64,000 nucleotides of DNA, taken from contig JAGYXB010001998.1 in assembly GCA_022495005.1 (NCBI GenBank), forward strand, positions 124,001-188,000, read 5' to 3'. The notes below the pieces were generated by a model. The model ran no database searches. It saw only the letters and a list, made by a program, of their open reading frames with translations, and had not been told where the DNA came from. Every line of letters starts with the position of its first letter. Position 1 is the first letter of the stretch. The position numbers and the translations under genes were made by a program. Below, piece after piece: positions 33,889 through 46,230 of this stretch. This DNA is from Rhyacophila brunnea. Its lineage: Eukaryota > Arthropoda > Insecta > Trichoptera > Rhyacophilidae.

Positions 33889-34323
33889 CGAATGAGACAA
33901 CTGGACGCCAGGCAAAGAGATTGGACTCCAATCTCTTTGACGCCAGGACAATTAATTGGACGCCGCACTGTCGTAGACACGTATACACAACGTAGACGAG
34001 GAATTTTAATCAGTTTCTATCTACTACTTAGTAGTTTTAATTCATTTTACTCTTAACATAATATTTTTATTGCGGATTGAGAATTACCATGCCTAAAGGT
34101 TTATATAAAAATAAAAAAAACTCTTTTTTCGTTGGAACTTAAACATATGCAAGAGTAAATCATTATTTACGTGTCCATATTTAAATTCTCACCAACTATT
34201 AAAACATAATATAATAATTTAAATATATATAATAATATTAAATATTTTTTTAAAGTACCTCAAGTCTATTTATTTTCGAATTGCGTGGCCTCCAGTTGTC
34301 CGGGGCCAAATCGTCCTAGACCC
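33889..34323 (-). mobile_element. family E MITE, copy 2
   Basis: Inverted relative to 20648-21027, with GAGACAACTGGACGCCAGG at the left and GGCCTCCAGTTGTCCGG near the right. TACATATCT (33880-33888) and TAAATATCT (34324-34332) match at 8 of 9 positions, supporting a 9-bp duplication. A 40-bp AAAGAGATTGGA...TCCAATCTCTTT hairpin is an internal addition absent from copy 1. Confidence 0.75.
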
Positions 34324-34737
34324 TAAATATCTAATACTTGAAGTTTTTTGGTCTGTATTTTTTTCGATAGGTTCATAAAAAAAACATCATCGAATAGTCA
34401 GAGATGCAAAATGTTATGTAAATTATAAGAAATTGTTGAAATAATAAACTCGTTATCATTTATATTACACGTTTCTTGATAATTTTATTATTTATTAATA
34501 CGTATTTAACACTAATGCATGACTAATTAACATGGCTACTAATCATGCACTCGTTTCCCAAAACGTGACATTTCTTCATTGATGCATTTTCTTATTTTTC
34601 AATTTATATCTAATGTATAATAAATAATAATATTATTGAAGTATCGTCGACTCCGCGGAATTTGTTACCTATAAACTAACTCGTTGACGATTATCTTTAA
34701 CGTCGTATTTTAGATCACAGAAAATTATTCTTTCTTT

Positions 34738-35078
34738 TTTCCACGGCGCTACATCCCGGGGTGGGATTTGGCCTCCTCCACAACCGCTCTCCACTCACTC
34801 CGGTCTCTCGCCACACTTCACGAGTTACCGGGTATTCATATATGAAGCCAGTCCACTTCTACGGCGTCAGCCCATCTCCTTCTTGGACGGCCTCTGGGTC
34901 TCTTCCGTTGGGGTAGCCACTTCCTCATGATCCTTGGCGCTCTAACTTCAGGCATTCTCTCCACATGTCCCGCCCGTCGTAGTCTTTGGGATCTTGTGAT
35001 TGTTTGCTGTTCAATCAGCTCTTCCAACTCGTGGTTCATTTTTATTCTGTCGTTCCCATTTTCCAACGAAAATTATTG
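34738..35078 (-). pseudogene. RTE-type LINE C-terminal fragment
   Basis: The minus strand reads RAGHVERMPEVRAPRIMRKW, then GRPRRRWADAVEVDW. These are hallmarks of the last part of RTE LINE polyproteins (GH..RMPE.R.P...RPRGRPR.RW.D.V). The start is truncated; the sequence beyond the stop is 3' UTR-like. Confidence 0.65.
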
Positions 35079-35438
35079 ACCGCATCGAAAAGCGAACTTC
35101 TTACATTCTTATATTATATTATTATAACCGGTCAGGTACACGTAAATTGTACGTATTACATTTCACCGTAGCACAGTTCGCCGTGAGCTTTCTTATCGGA
35201 AAGAGACGGTCTCCAATCTTATTAGATTCAATATGAACATTAATTCAATTTTAATAGCTGATTTTGGCAAAATTCGAGAATTCTAGAATGAAAACCTAAC
35301 CTAACCTAACAAATAATCAAGTATATCGGCTATTTTTTGCCGCTGGCTTAAACCTGTAAACCGACAAGAACCGTGTTTTATTTTGTCATGAATTTTATCT
35401 CAGTACTATACGGGCCAAATAGATTGGACGGTATTTAA

Positions 35439-37628
35439 GGCCGTACATCAGTTGAGGCACGGTCTAAAAAGATCGTTGCTAGGCGATGCGCGGATTGCGG
35501 GTCGCGGATGCAAATGACGCCTGTCAAACGAAATATTATTTGTCATATAAATCCAACATACGTCCATTTTATGTTCTGTTTATTGGAAGATATTGGAAAG
35601 ATTGATAAACAGCAGGATTGAGTCCCACCTGTCGGAAAACTGTCCAATCTCGCAAAGACAATTTGGGTATAGACCCGGAAAGTCCACCGAGGATGCGATT
35701 CGCTTTGTGATCGATTCTGCGGAGAGCTCTGGCAAGGACCTCGTTGCCGGGATTTTTCTCGACATCGCGGGCGCGTTTGATACTGCGTGGTGGCCCTTGG
35801 TTCTGGCAAAGCTTAGGCTGAAACAGATCCCGGGGACCTCTTTGCCTTAGTTCAAAGCTACTTCAGCAATAGGGAGATAACCTACGACTCCGGCCCCAGC
35901 CTGATTCACAGGAGGACCACCATGGGTGTCCTCAGGGCTCCGTCCTGGGACCCCTTCTGTGGAACATTCTGTTTGACGACGTTCTGTCCCTGCCACTGCC
36001 TCCGGGCTGCACGCTCGTTGCGTACGCCGACGACTTGCTCCTGCTTGTTGAGGCGACGAGCCGACCGGCACTTGAGCGTGCAGCCACGGACGCCTTGGGC
36101 AGAATCCTTAATTGGGGGTTGCTGAACAAGCTGACCTTTGCCCCGAGCAAGACGGAAGCTGTCCTCCTCAGGGTTAGTTCTCGGGTCAACATAACTCGAC
36201 GGCCGCCCACGGTTTGTTTTGGCCAGACCTCAGTGCGTTTCTCCGAAAGGGTTACGTATCTGGGAGTAATTCTTGATGACAAGCTGTCTTTCGTTCACCA
36301 CGCCAATACGGCCGTCTCTAAGGCCAATTCGGCCTATCAGAGAATGGCCCGAATGGCGGGCAGCAATTGGGGACTTAAGCCTAGAGCCCTTAAGGTTGCA
36401 TACGGCGCAATTTTCATAGGAATTGCCGGTTACGCCTCCAGCATTTGGCATTCCCGAGTAAACTCCTTAACTCTCGTGAGACGCGCACTACTAAGCGGGC
36501 AGCGACTTGCGCTGATCTCGCTTACCAAAGCCTACCGCACAACTTCTACTGACGCGCTTGCCGTACTCGCGGGGGTGCTACTCCTCGATCTGCATGTCCA
36601 AGTCAGAGGATCGATCACCCTCCTCTTGAGGGGGATCAGCACAATACTCGCCGGTGTCCATCTGACACCACCGCAGAGATCCGAGGACGTTCCTTACAGA
36701 AAGACTGTAAGTGACATTGTGTACAAGACCGCATTTGCGGCATGGCAGGCGAGGTGGACCGCCTCCCCAAGGGGCGGCACACTTACCGTTTTTTTCCAGA
36801 CGTATTCTGCAGGCACCAAACTAGAAGACTCCAGCCTTCGCACTGGATTAGCCAGTTCCTCACCGGCCATGGCAACTTCGCCGCCAGACTCCACGAGTTT
36901 GGCTTGATAGTAGATGGGCCGGGTTGTACCTGCAGGCATGACCACCAAGATGTTGAACACATCCTCTGGGATTGCCCGCTTATGGAATTCGAACGAGCGG
37001 AGCTGTTTGCCAGGGTCCGTCCTCACACGGGCCCAATTGGTCATGGAGATCTGGTAGCAACCGAGGCCAACTTTGCGGCTTTGTCGTATGGGGAGCGGGA
37101 TAGTCCCGACTCTTCTGTAGACTCATCCATTTCAATTCGTGACACTCAGTATGCGGGTACACAAAGCGCTTAACGTCAGCGGACAGCAGAGCCAGTCAAA
37201 AACAAACATTTTCTTTCTTAACTTTCTTCTTTAAGCACTACGGTGCATGGTTGCAGCATCAGTCCCGTGCGGCTCCGTCTCAGGACGGAATGAGCACTTA
37301 AAATCACTTCTTTCAGACACGTTTAAAGCGTCATAGAAAGCGGCCGTGCATATCCACGGTTGTGCATATATGACGGGTGGTGGTGGGCACTTTAACGTAT
37401 GTTCTATCAGTAACAATAATAATATATTCATTGACATGTTTTCTTTTTAAAGTAAATGGGTAACGTTTTTAGTCATCTTTACACGATTTAAGAATTAATT
37501 GGCCCGTCGCCATCACGAAACAAAGTGACGTGCTTCTAGCTCGACGTTCTCTCACTGAATGCGAGCGAGTCCAAAATTTCGTCGCACCTACAGTTGAAAA
37601 TTATTTGCCGTTTCACTGATGCGTCACC
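35439..37628 (+). mobile_element. family D piggyBac-type MITE interrupted by a LINE
   Basis: TTAA occurs at 35435-35438 and 37629-37632. The ends GGCCGTACATCAGTTGAGGC and CACTGATGCGTCACC correspond to those at 21202-21554. MITE sequence occupies 35439-35585 and about 37400-37628; the intervening part is a LINE. Confidence 0.8.
35586..37399 (+). pseudogene. 5'-truncated R1-like non-LTR retrotransposon
   Basis: The RT fingers/palm start at ERLINSRIES, followed by FGYRPGKSTEDA and FLDIAGAFDTAWW. A one-base loss near 35930 breaks the G.PQGS region, and the catalytic YADD lies just before 36035. The frame then runs through LNKLTFAPSKTE to about 36760, where a second shift leads to the C-terminal zinc-finger-like C.CRHDHQDVEHILWDCP (about 36930-36975) and a stop at 37173. 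The remainder to about 37399 is 3' UTR. Domain order and the CCHC-like tail fit the R1/Jockey group. It is dead, and it splits a family D MITE. Confidence 0.85.
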
Positions 37629-37728
37629 TTAATATACGACCATATATAATATTTCCGATACAACATTTCACGGTGAAGTGTGATACGGCGAACTGCATAC
37701 GTACACATTTCCGGATACGATTATAACC

Positions 37729-38870
37729 ATATATCAGTGCTGCCATATGTTTCTACGAGTATACTACGCACTAGGCTTAGGATTCTTAGGTATTTAAATA
37801 TTTTTTTTGAACGGCCTCACAACATAATGTCAAAAATATATATCTGTTTCAGACAATTTAAGGGGGGACGTGCGTTACGTAGGTCAAAATGGAGATTGTA
37901 TGCTCTTTTCAAAGCATGATCTTGGACATTCCTTCAACGTTGTAGATAATATATTTATATAATTTTGAAGCCTTATTATCCTATATTTTTATTTTAAACA
38001 TTTGATGACTGCATAAAGTATTTTTATTACATAAAATAGTATTCTTTTAAGCCTCGCGCTCTAATGTTTTAGAATATAGTAATATTTCGGTACATCCATG
38101 TGCAGTGGTGTTAATACTTTTTAGATTTATTAATTTTTAAACGCATTTACAAAACCATTAGTAAAATTAATGTTAACATTATATAGTGACATATTTACGA
38201 TAAAAAATTATATTTTATAATCTTTGTGATCCCAAATTTGACAAGAATTAGGCATTTTATTATTCAAAAAATGAGCAAGGTTTGAAGATAATTCTAAAGA
38301 TACTAATTATAAGCTATGTCTTTGACCATTAAAATGTGATAAACTTCTTACGAATAATGATTGCTTTATAATAATTATTGACCTAAGAATAAGGTAGTAT
38401 TTTTTTGAAATACGCCATTTCTATTGGCATTTTCCAGTGGCTAAGCTACAACACACGGCCGTAGTCATAAATTTACAAACGATAAATGAAGTAGGGAGTA
38501 AGATCATGTTAACGCGCGTGTTTGAACATGTACCTAACCAAAAAAAAAAATATTTTTTTAAAAACGGTTAAAAACTACTACTACTAACACTTTTCGTGGG
38601 TTCATTTACAATACGTCTTATACTTGTATAGTAAAGTATTAATTTTCGTGTTCCCGCCAATACTTATTCATCACTCTGCAGTTTCATGCTACCCATCGCA
38701 AGACACGTGATGATTTATGACTCGTGCGATTAACCTATTTGATGACACTAAAAATAATGATGTATTTTGCTTAAAGTTTTAAATTTTTATGGATGTGATT
38801 ATTATTTTGATTAATTTATTTTTCTATTGGGTACGTGATCATTCACTTTCTTAATTTTGTTGTGTTATAT
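37729..38870. other. no feature recognised
   Basis: AT-rich, with no ORF or repeat that I can support. Confidence 0.35.
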
Positions 38871-38879
38871 TTTTTATAT

Positions 38880-38992
38880 TATATTTCATATTATCTACTT
38901 TTTTTTAATCAACGTATATTTTGTATTTTGATTGTATGTTGTGTCGCACTGGCAAAACTATGCAATGCTTTTTTAATAAATAAATAAATAGT
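38880..38992 (+). repeat. probable LINE 3' tail
   Basis: GTGTCGCACTGGCAAAACTATG followed by a TTTTTTAATAAATAAATAAATA microsatellite looks like the 3' terminus of a Jockey/CR1-type LINE. No coding part remains. Confidence 0.4.
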
Positions 38993-39424
38993 AATTCGGA
39001 TTAGTACGAATTTTATTCACTATACCAATAACTAGATTATACCTTGTAAATCTATCCGCTACATATTTTTTACATTCGAAAACTGATTATACACAAAAAG
39101 TGTAAAAGTACCATATCTTGAAATTTAAATTACACATCACCTTAGCAGTGTTTTTAAAGATCAATCTATTCTATTTGATAACACAAAATAATAATCAATC
39201 ATTAATGTTATCATAAACGAAAATAGTTGTTAAATTAAAAAAATATTTCGATAATCAATGATTGATTATTGATTAAGTATACCTACGCATTGTTCTTTTA
39301 CTAGACCTAAGACAACACAAAATAATGTAAATAGGTATAAGTATTATGTTTTGCAGTATGTAGTCATATTATTATCAATATGACTTAAAATTATCAAAAG
39401 AGATAAATATTATATAGGAAAGAG

Positions 39425-39765
39425 GTACAAAGGAAATGAAACTCCAGATAAATGAAACAAAAACAAAATACATAGCCAGTCACGATCAATGGCTATGTGT
39501 ACGACATCAACCAAGAAGAAAGTAGAATAATTACTCTGGTAAACAAATCCTACTACGGCTTAATACTTTGGACTCGGAAGACGCACACGGTGCGTAATGA
39601 CCAGGCGGCCGATCGATGTAATTAACGTGCATTTTAAAGGGGGCAATTAAAATCTCATTATCTCTTCAGCAGCGAAAGCGTTAATAAGATGCTTCAGATC
39701 AAAACTCCTCGCGAGGAAACCCAAAATAAAATTTTACAAAACGCTCATCAGGCTGAAATGTTTAT
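39425..39765 (+). pseudogene. RTE-type LINE reverse transcriptase fragment
   Basis: Frames give EMKLQINETKTKYIA, then LVNKSYYGL and RKPKIKFYKTLIR. These match the thumb/connection region of RTE-type reverse transcriptases (L.IN..KTKYM...K.KI..YKT.I.P). Several frame changes and stops are present. Confidence 0.55.
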
Positions 39766-39937
39766 CAGGTTAAAATGTGTACAGATTTATTTACTATATA
39801 ATTAATTTACTTCTGAAATTTTTAAATTTAAAATTTTATTTGATAACATATAACTTAACGAACTATGGATACAAATTTAATCTAATATGAATATTTGAGA
39901 GATATAGAGAGGGAGAATATTTACATATTAACAAATA

Positions 39938-40181
39938 TTTTTTTTCCGACCATATCCGATCCTAATAGGATCATATGGGCCTCCACAAAGTAGAGGTTTG
40001 TATTAACAGATTTTGTTTTTTTACGAGAAATGGATGTCAGCCACTTGCTCAACCTATTAGGTCCATACCCTGACTCACACACAAATTGAAAAACAATATG
40101 TGTACTTGCCAGACCCAGGATTCGAACCTGAGACCCACGGCGTGATGGTCCAACGCTTAAGCCCCGTGGCCACCGTGGGTG
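39938..40181 (-). mobile_element. tRNA-derived SINE, copy 2 (best preserved)
   Basis: On the minus strand a tRNA-like head has an A-box-like GTGGCCACGGGGCTTAAGC and a perfect B box GGTTCGAATCC (40128-40118), i.e. an internal RNA polymerase III promoter. A unique body follows, then the tail CCTATTAGGATCGG...GGTCGG and an A run. TAACAAATA duplications flank it (39929-39937 and 40182-40190). It is not a functional tRNA gene. Confidence 0.85.
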
Positions 40182-40190
40182 TAACAAATA

Positions 40191-41828
40191 ATATAGTTAA
40201 CAAAAAATGTAAAAAATATTAAATAAATTTTACTACTACTTCTAATACTTCACCCTGTCACGCCCCAGCATTGAGGTGTAGGGTGAGCAGAAGTTCGTGC
40301 CACTTCCCTCGGTCCATCGCCAATTCTGCAGTGCGTAGATGACTTTTGTAGCACCGCCTCAGGGTGAGGAAGGGACGACCATGAAAATTATACGAAAAAT
40401 AACATAAACACGTTAGAAAAACAGACAGTAAAATTAGTTCAAATAGCATGTTTTTGCCAAATAAATTATTGTGTTCATTGTTTGTGTTATCAAGATTTTT
40501 TTTTTATTTTAAGAGTTTTTATTTTTATACGAAGATTTAATCTTTTTTGTCCAGAGGGTATTTTGTCCTGTTATGTTCTATTGGCAACTTTATCCTCCGA
40601 GTAATAAAGGGTCGAAATAATCAATATGTACGCACCGAAGAACATTAAAAAGATTTGTTTTTAGTTCAAAAATAAACTAACAATTAAAAAAAATTGCGTT
40701 TTTCGGAAGTCCGATTTTTATTAGTACAATAACATAATACATTTTTTTAAGAATGGGTATCTACTTGTATACGTTTTTGAAAGAAAAAAAAATACAGTTA
40801 CTTATAAGATTTTTTTAAATCTAAAATGTGTATCGCTTGAAATCCATTTTATTTGTATCGATTCGAGCTTTGGTAGGTATTTGTGAGTTTTACTATACCA
40901 GTCAATATACCGTTAAAAGTCTGTTGATTATTCAGTTGATTAATAATAATTATAATACAAAAATAATAGGAAATCTGACCCCATATATTTGATCAAATTT
41001 AGTGGAGTAAATATAGTGTATATAATATGTAGGTAGATGGTGACCACATTGATAATAATATATATATATTTTTTAAATCTCAGTTTTGTTGGATGGTACC
41101 TTCAGGCATCCTTGTATTAGTAACTATCTGAAAAATGGCACTCGGCTCGGTAAGCTAAAGTCGTATATCAAATGCTTCTCAGTGAAGAGTTTTTCTAGGA
41201 TTTTTCTAAAATATATATTTCTCAGCAATATAATATCCGAAGCCGAGGCTGTTCTAAGTACTACTTGTACTTCATAACAGTATGTAAAATAATACAATAT
41301 ATATTATGTGTATCATGTAAAAGCAGAATAAAATTAAAGACATTGGATAATTTTAATATTTGTTTTATTAATAATAAATTTGCTTTAGCATTATTAGATA
41401 ATATCATAATGTCGATATAATACGACAGCGTTTCAATAATTAATTCATTTACATTTCAATTCCATTCATAAAACAAAAAATACAACTAAAAAATTACGTC
41501 ATACAATAAAATACAAAACACTGGGTACATCACAATACAAATTATATAATACATCAAATAAAATACATTGATTAAGTTCGGCATATTTTACACATTCATT
41601 CAAAGCATCTCCGTGGTACATAACAACATTTAATTATTAAATCATTAACATGGACTAGAATAATATTGCAAATTATGTGAAGAAAGTTGATATAATTACT
41701 ATTGCCATAAGGGTATAAGACATTTTAAAATTTACACTATATTGCATGTTTGATTTTTAAAATCGAATTCATCAATATAGGTTAACAAAATTAATATCAT
41801 GGTTGCAGCGGTTCAGATATGTAAATAA
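40191..41828. other. no feature recognised
   Basis: AT-rich, with no supported ORF. ORFs at 40449-40258 and 41086-41277 look like chance. Confidence 0.35.
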
Positions 41829-41997
41829 TTTATTATTGTCATTACCTACTTTTTAAATAAATAAAAAAGCAGCTATCAATCGTTATAAATTACAAACACA
41901 AATAAATAACACCTCACAAAATTAACTAAAAATAATATTATTTATATCTAGATCCTTATAAAATAGACAGTCGATTAGTATTAGCATAATGGCAACA

Positions 41998-42195
41998 CTA
42001 CGAATATCTGTTTCGAACTTGTCTGAAATTTTCACTGCTTTGTTCTGGCGCTTCTTTTAGTCCAAAATTGCAGGTTTTGTTGTATTTCAGAAATCCCCTT
42101 TCCTGAACATCTTTCGTCTTCCTCCAGTAGACTGTCTGTACCGCATTTCTTCCAGCGATATAACGGGTAGCAGATCCGACAATCATTCTCTCCAT
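41998..42195 (-). CDS. candidate 65-residue protein, function unknown
   Basis: The ATG at 42195 sits in a good animal start context (CAAAATGG) and opens 65 codons ending in TAG. The frame is open upstream as well (to 42390) but without a better start. The first 20 residues are basic with no acidic residue after position 2 (R3, R11, R16), which could be a mitochondrial presequence; the rest is charged with no membrane segment. An AATAAA on the same strand lies at 41834-41829, about 165 nt after the stop. I do not recognise the protein. It could be a real small gene, a terminal exon, a retrocopy, or chance. Confidence 0.4.
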   Translation of the reverse strand: MERMIVGSATRYIAGRNAVQTVYWRKTKDVQERGFLKYNKTCNFGLKEAPEQSSENFRQVRNRYS

Positions 42196-43339
42196 TTTGA
42201 TTGAGTTAAGTTTATTAACAAACGTCAAACACTTTTTAAAAACAGAAGAAAAGCTCTTCCGGTAAGGTTGGCACGTTCCAAATTGTAACTTTCCGAATAG
42301 CGATTTCCGGTCAACTGTCAAACAATTGTGTTCAATCAACGAAAATAATAATATTTGTTGATAAACTTTCCAATAAGCACTGCCAAACAAAAGGGTGTTA
42401 TCGTATTACAAATGTCAACACTTTACAGATAGATACTAAATAGCAATATGTAGATATCTTTGCTTGTCAAGAGACTGTTGTGGAATAATATTAGTCCAGC
42501 AACTTCTCAAGCTTTTATAGTGAACACTGCCGCCATAAGTATTACAATGTTGACTATGACGTATTATCGATATAATAATATTATTATAAATGATTATTAT
42601 TGTTTTATTATGTTTAGACACTGACAATTGACGCGTGATTTATTTAATGATCCACCCAGATCAAAGATCGCTAAAATAAAATAATTAATTTAAAAAAATA
42701 TGTAATCAGTGTACCACCTATCGTTAAATATTTAACATGTTTAAATAATCTTCTATGGAAAATTTAAAAATATTGAACTAGGTATTATTATTACCACGAT
42801 ATGATTATTATGTGATTATTATCATGATTTTTTGGAATTCTATCGTCTTTTCGGGGAATTGATTTTATGACTTTCGTATTTGACACCATGGCAGGTTCAC
42901 TTTCCAAAATATGCTAATATGGACAAGGCCGTATTTACCATTGGGTTAAAGAGGCTGTAGACCAGGGCTGCCAAATCGGTAGGAGTCCCGGATTCTAAAA
43001 AAATCAATTGAAAAACCATGAAAAAGTTGTTAAATATGTAATCTTTTAGAAGATGGGAGGAGACCCATTTTAAGTATGTACATTTCCAAGCGCTTAGCTT
43101 AAGAATTTCTCTTAGTATACTTGCAACTACATAATTTTGTTGGCAAGTCAAAAGGTCGTTTTCAACATTATTTACGCAACACGATTTACTAAAATCGACC
43201 AATAAACTATTTTTTTTATTCAACTAATAATTCACAAGATTTAAGAATGTAACATTAATTTATTGAACACAATTTCAAAACACTTGTGAAAAATATATAA
43301 TCATTAGGAAAAACTTTTTGGAAAAAAATACGACACCCA

Positions 43340-43380
43340 GCAGGATTCGAACCAGCGCCACTCTATAATGATAAAGTATA
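43340..43380 (-). repeat. tRNA-like fragment with B box
   Basis: The minus strand has CTGGTTCGAATCCTGCTGGG, a perfect B box, after GAGTGGCG. No cloverleaf can be drawn, so this is likely a piece of another SINE. Confidence 0.4.
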
Positions 43381-43438
43381 GGTACCGTTATTTTTCATTT
43401 AGAATTAAGTATATTATATTTATTTTATGTATTATATT

Positions 43439-43661
43439 TTACCATGTCAGATCCTAATAAGATAATATTATGGGCCTCCACAGAGTGTAGGTTTGTATTA
43501 ACAGATTTTGTTTTTACGGGAAATGTATTTTAGCCATTTGCTCAACATATTAGGTCCATACCATCATATACAAATTGAAAAACAATATGACTGTACTTGC
43601 CAGACCCGGGATTCGAACCCGGGACCCACGACGTTATAGGCCGACGCTTAATCCGCGTAGA
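43439..43661 (-). mobile_element. tRNA-derived SINE, copy 3
   Basis: Same family as 39938-40181. The B box GGTTCGAATCC is intact at about 43618-43608, the body has CAATTTG and ATATTGTTTTTCAA, and the tail has TCTTATTAGGATCTGA. The A box region and ends are degraded. Confidence 0.75.
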
Positions 43662-44227
43662 ATTATTGTACCCAAAAGATGCATAGATATTAGCGATTGT
43701 TAATTATAATTTACAGTAAGTAGATACTTATTTAATTTTGGTTACAGTTGGAAATCGAATCCAGGCCTTTTTGCAAATTCCCTGCCTTACTAAGAAACCC
43801 ATAATGGCCAACAAACAGACCAGTTAAAAATATTTTTTAAATATGTAATAGAAATCTACATTGATGTCGAGTTTTGAATTATTTATAATAGCTAATAACG
43901 TTTCTGTTTTTAAATGTAGGTACCATCAACAAATGAAAGTGGCTTGGTAAAACTTTAGGTAGATATGTACCTACTTTCTTCTAATTAATTATTGAATTAA
44001 AGTTTACGTGATAGAACTTAAATAATTGACGTATTTAGAACGACGCCTATAACTTATTGTACAACCACTACACCATTCTTAATAAAACTGTATAATATTT
44101 TATTGATTCCTATTGAGCATATGACTATTATTATTTAATATTAAGTTTATCTTCAGCTTTTCAAACCCGATTTAAACGGCATTCAATCAGATCAACGTTT
44201 GGCAACTTGTTTTGTAGTTGATTCTCA

Positions 44228-44329
44228 TTCACTGCTGACAACGCGACTATCGCGTGCCCCATTAGATACTATTAGCATAATAATCAAACTTGGTAATTAA
44301 ATTGTAATTAACTAGTCAGCAGTGAATGA
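44228..44329. repeat. 14-bp inverted repeat
   Basis: CATTCACTGCTGAC (44228-44241) is repeated in inverse as GTCAGCAGTGAATG (44316-44329) around a 74-bp spacer. It may be a tiny MITE. No target duplication was identified. Confidence 0.5.
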
Positions 44330-45049
44330 CCGGTGAGTGAAGTGAGTGACTTCCGTTCTAGATTTGGCCTGTGCACTACGTATTTAATTTTTAACATAAA
44401 ACATTTATTTATAAAGTAATTATTGATGTCTTAATATTATCTTATTATTTATCATTGTTATTAAAACGAATGAAACAATGCAATCGACATTATATCATTG
44501 GTTGGTTATCTTTCGATCGATGAAAACATTTCAATTCAATGTCCATTTTTGGCAATTTAACCGATGACACGACTATTTTCAAGATTATGTTGTTTTGCAT
44601 AACAAAACTGCCTTTAGTAAACGTAAATTTAATATTCACCAACACCAACATAATATTTATTATCCAATAGAATTTGCTTGGTATGTATATGTGCAGTCTA
44701 GCTCCCTCATTGGTTGAATTCAAAATTGTTATTAATATAAACAACGAGGCCAAAAACAAAGCGCTTGAATATACACGTTATTCGGACATTTTCTTGTTTA
44801 ATTTTCAACTACCTACGTTAATTTTTATTATTACCAGTAATATCTTTATCCGCATATTTCTACGATGTTATCAAAAATTGGACGTGGTATTTCTTTGAAT
44901 CGACATAGTAAGGAAATTAATTATTATTACATAATGCAATAGATTTTTTAAAGAATTTTCACACAAAAGCGAAAGCATCCGGAACAAAACATCTCCAAAG
45001 CTCTGGTTATAATATAACTAAGTTTAGGTAGCAATTTCTATATAATACT

Positions 45050-45141
45050 CGTACCAAATGATTCTCCTCGATTTGCCGCCCTTCGAGTATCTGCCGCCCC
45101 CAAGCGACGCTCAATCTGCCTACCCCCACGGGACGTCACTG
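45050..45141 (-). repeat. family A end fragment
   Basis: TTTGCCGCCCTTCGAG, CTGCCGCCCCCAAGCGA and CCCACGGGACGTCACTG match the terminal 90 bp of the inverted copy ending at 62278. Confidence 0.8.
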
Positions 45142-45339
45142 CATATATCGTTATAATAGTATGCCGCAACCTAATCTGCTGCTGAAAGATATAGAGATAG
45201 TTTATGTATAATAGATGTTTATCTCGGGTCGAGCATAATATCTGAATAAGATGGCTGCGATACTGACAAAAAAATGCTTAGTATGTTGAAATCGCAATCA
45301 ACAAGGAAGAGCAAAATTATCACTCAAACGACTTGAATG

Positions 45340-45577
45340 CAGCGCTCGAAATGGAAAATTTTACGAACCGAAGCGCTCGATAATTTTATGAAAATATTAA
45401 CGTTGTTATCTAATTGTATACATGTATTTTATAAAAATAAGTCTGTTAGATTTTTTATTATATGACATATATAGCTCAGGCGGTCAAATTTATATTTCCA
45501 CGAGACGGAGCGATAATTTTGGAGATTTTATGAACCGGAACGGCGCTCCGGTGCGTTCCGGTCCATTTCGAGCCCTG
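45340..45577 (+). mobile_element. hAT-type MITE family B, intact copy
   Basis: This 238-bp element begins CAGCGCTCGAAATGG and ends CATTTCGAGCCCTG. A perfect duplication, CTTGAATG, lies at 45332-45339 and 45578-45585. It is close in sequence to 22067-22299. Confidence 0.9.
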
Positions 45578-45781
45578 CTTGAATGCGTCTATTAAGATCT
45601 CGCGTCTTCCCGATTTGTATATATATCTAAGTAATGGACGGTAAAGGCAAGAAGGGGCTGATGTTTACTCTTTTGAAATGTGATGTTGGAAGCGGATGCT
45701 GAGAATCTCGTCCCCATGGATGGTCAGACGAACTAATGACTCAATTTGCATTCACCTTTATTTTCAGTTTTATATTCATAT

Positions 45782-46230
45782 CAGTGACGTCCTTAGGAAA
45801 AGTGGCGCCCCTTAAGCAGGACTTAGAACACCGTGCCCTTTCATTTTTAGCTTCAAATTATCTGAAAATTTGTAAGTTAACTACTTTCCTATTTTACTAT
45901 TTATTTTCGGCTATCTTAAATCGACAAATTCCTACACTAAAAATCTTTAAATTGACACACAAATCATCTACTGAGAATTAGAGAATGTCCACGAAACCTA
46001 CTTTCAAACAGTGGTGGTTTTAGGTACGTGAAGGTCTATGACGCTGATAGGTTTGGAGGCACCCTTGTGAAAAAAATCTGTGCGAAAAATCGCCATTGTA
46101 ATAATATTACGTGTTACAATAGTTACGCTGTCATGATTTGTTATGCTTCGATTATTTTTTTAAGATGTCGATACTATCTAATGAAGCAACCGCATCTTCT
46201 GCTTCATTACTCATGTTAGTTACACTTCCA
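45782..46230 (+). repeat. diverged element shared with 1140-2420
   Basis: It starts CAGTGACGTCCTTAGG, like family A ends, and shares an ACCTACTTTCAAACAGTG block and a TGTCGATACTAT block with the 1.1-2.4 kb region. The right end is not located. Confidence 0.45.

Larger units (their letters stand above)
35130..37719 (+). mobile_element. family C element holding a two-level nest
   Basis: The 9-bp duplication ATTATAACC lies at 35121-35129 and 37720-37728. Family C sequence covers 35130-35438 and resumes at 37629-37719. The interruption is family D at 35439-37628. The ends resemble those of the copy at 2517-14500. Confidence 0.8.

Noticed and set aside
35570..37405. TATGTTCT at both edges of the LINE as its target duplication
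   Set aside because: Comparison with the uninterrupted MITE at 21202-21554 shows the second TGTTCT is native sequence and not a duplicate.
40100..40180. tRNA gene on the minus strand
   Set aside because: The boxes belong to a SINE with target duplications and related copies; the acceptor and anticodon arms do not pair properly.
42897..43223. 108-codon minus-strand ORF
   Set aside because: Composition is that of AT-rich noncoding DNA, with no start context or motifs that I recognise.
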